Positions 31,956-32,031 of a DNA stretch of 32,031 bases are shown here, one piece after another. The first letter of the stretch is position 1. Each line of letters starts with the position of its first letter. The notes beneath the pieces are model-generated. The model made no database searches, had not been told where the DNA came from, and worked only from the letters and a program-made list of their open reading frames with translations. Made by a program: the position numbers and the translations under genes. Source of the stretch: Sphingobium sp. AP50 (GTDB lineage Bacteria > Pseudomonadota > Alphaproteobacteria > Sphingomonadales > Sphingomonadaceae). Where the stretch lies: positions 1 through 32,031 of the forward strand of contig NZ_FNYZ01000035.1 of the NCBI RefSeq assembly GCF_900109095.1, read 5' to 3'.

Positions 31956-32031
31956 TCATGCGTAACGAGCGATACGCCTGATGAGGATGATTGCAGCGGC
32001 GGCATAAAGCAGGGCATTTGCGGATTTGATG
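31956..32031 (-). mobile_element. IS transposase C-terminus, probably IS5-like, cut by the window edge
   Basis: The minus strand reads IKSANALLYAAAAIILIRRI then ARYA and a TGA at 31956-31958. This resembles the hydrophobic end of small IS5-group transposases. GAGCCTGTCTTGAATC just to its left may be the terminal repeat. The rest lies outside the window. Confidence 0.55.

Overview
The window reads as an accessory catabolic island from a GC-rich alphaproteobacterium, most likely a sphingomonad (Sphingobium, Novosphingobium or Sphingomonas type). The clues are a large TonB-dependent receptor placed inside a degradation cluster, many YfcG-type glutathione transferases, SDR and Rieske genes, and IclR-controlled aromatic genes. 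The taxonomic call is inference from gene content and composition. No rRNA, tRNA or CRISPR array was seen.

Layout. (1) 1-357: left edge with a truncated IS630-type transposase. (2) 430-11891: ten minus-strand genes, read from the right: a flavin monooxygenase with an NTF2-like N-terminal domain, an acetoacetate-decarboxylase-family protein, a YfcG-like GST, a small ABM-like protein, a divergent GST-like protein, a TonB-dependent receptor, a spinster-type MFS transporter, an SDR, a second GST-like protein and a second YfcG-like GST. (3) 12393-20709: a second SDR, an MhpR-like IclR regulator, and a complete phenylpropionate meta-cleavage set: mhpB, mhpC, mhpA, mhpD on plus and mhpF-mhpE on minus, meeting at a strong hairpin. 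(4) 20849-29108: a second IclR regulator, a cyclase-family hydrolase, a KstD-like flavoprotein, an alpha/beta hydrolase, a plant-type ferredoxin, an EthD-like protein, a KshA-like Rieske oxygenase and an AraC regulator. (5) 29109-32031: insertion-sequence debris around an interrupted SMC-like ATPase gene, a complete IS630-type element with TA target duplication, a small orphan ORF, a beta-carbonic anhydrase, and the end of another transposase.

How it may work together (inference). The receptor and MFS protein would import a hydrophobic or bulky substrate. The Rieske oxygenase, ferredoxin, flavoprotein, hydrolases, SDRs, flavin monooxygenase and paired GSTs would trim it. The Mhp enzymes would open a hydroxyphenylpropionate-like ring and convert it to central metabolites. 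KshA-like and KstD-like proteins beside a full Mhp route suggest a steroid-like, terpenoid or phenylpropanoid-linked polycyclic substrate, not simple 3-phenylpropionate.

The strongest unlabelled signal is a 15-bp palindrome, GTTCnCnnnGnGAAC. It occurs five times, always between genes: twice between the flavin monooxygenase and SDR genes, once between the IclR gene and mhpB, once before the cyclase operon, and once between the Rieske and AraC genes. It probably marks one IclR-type regulon uniting the blocks.
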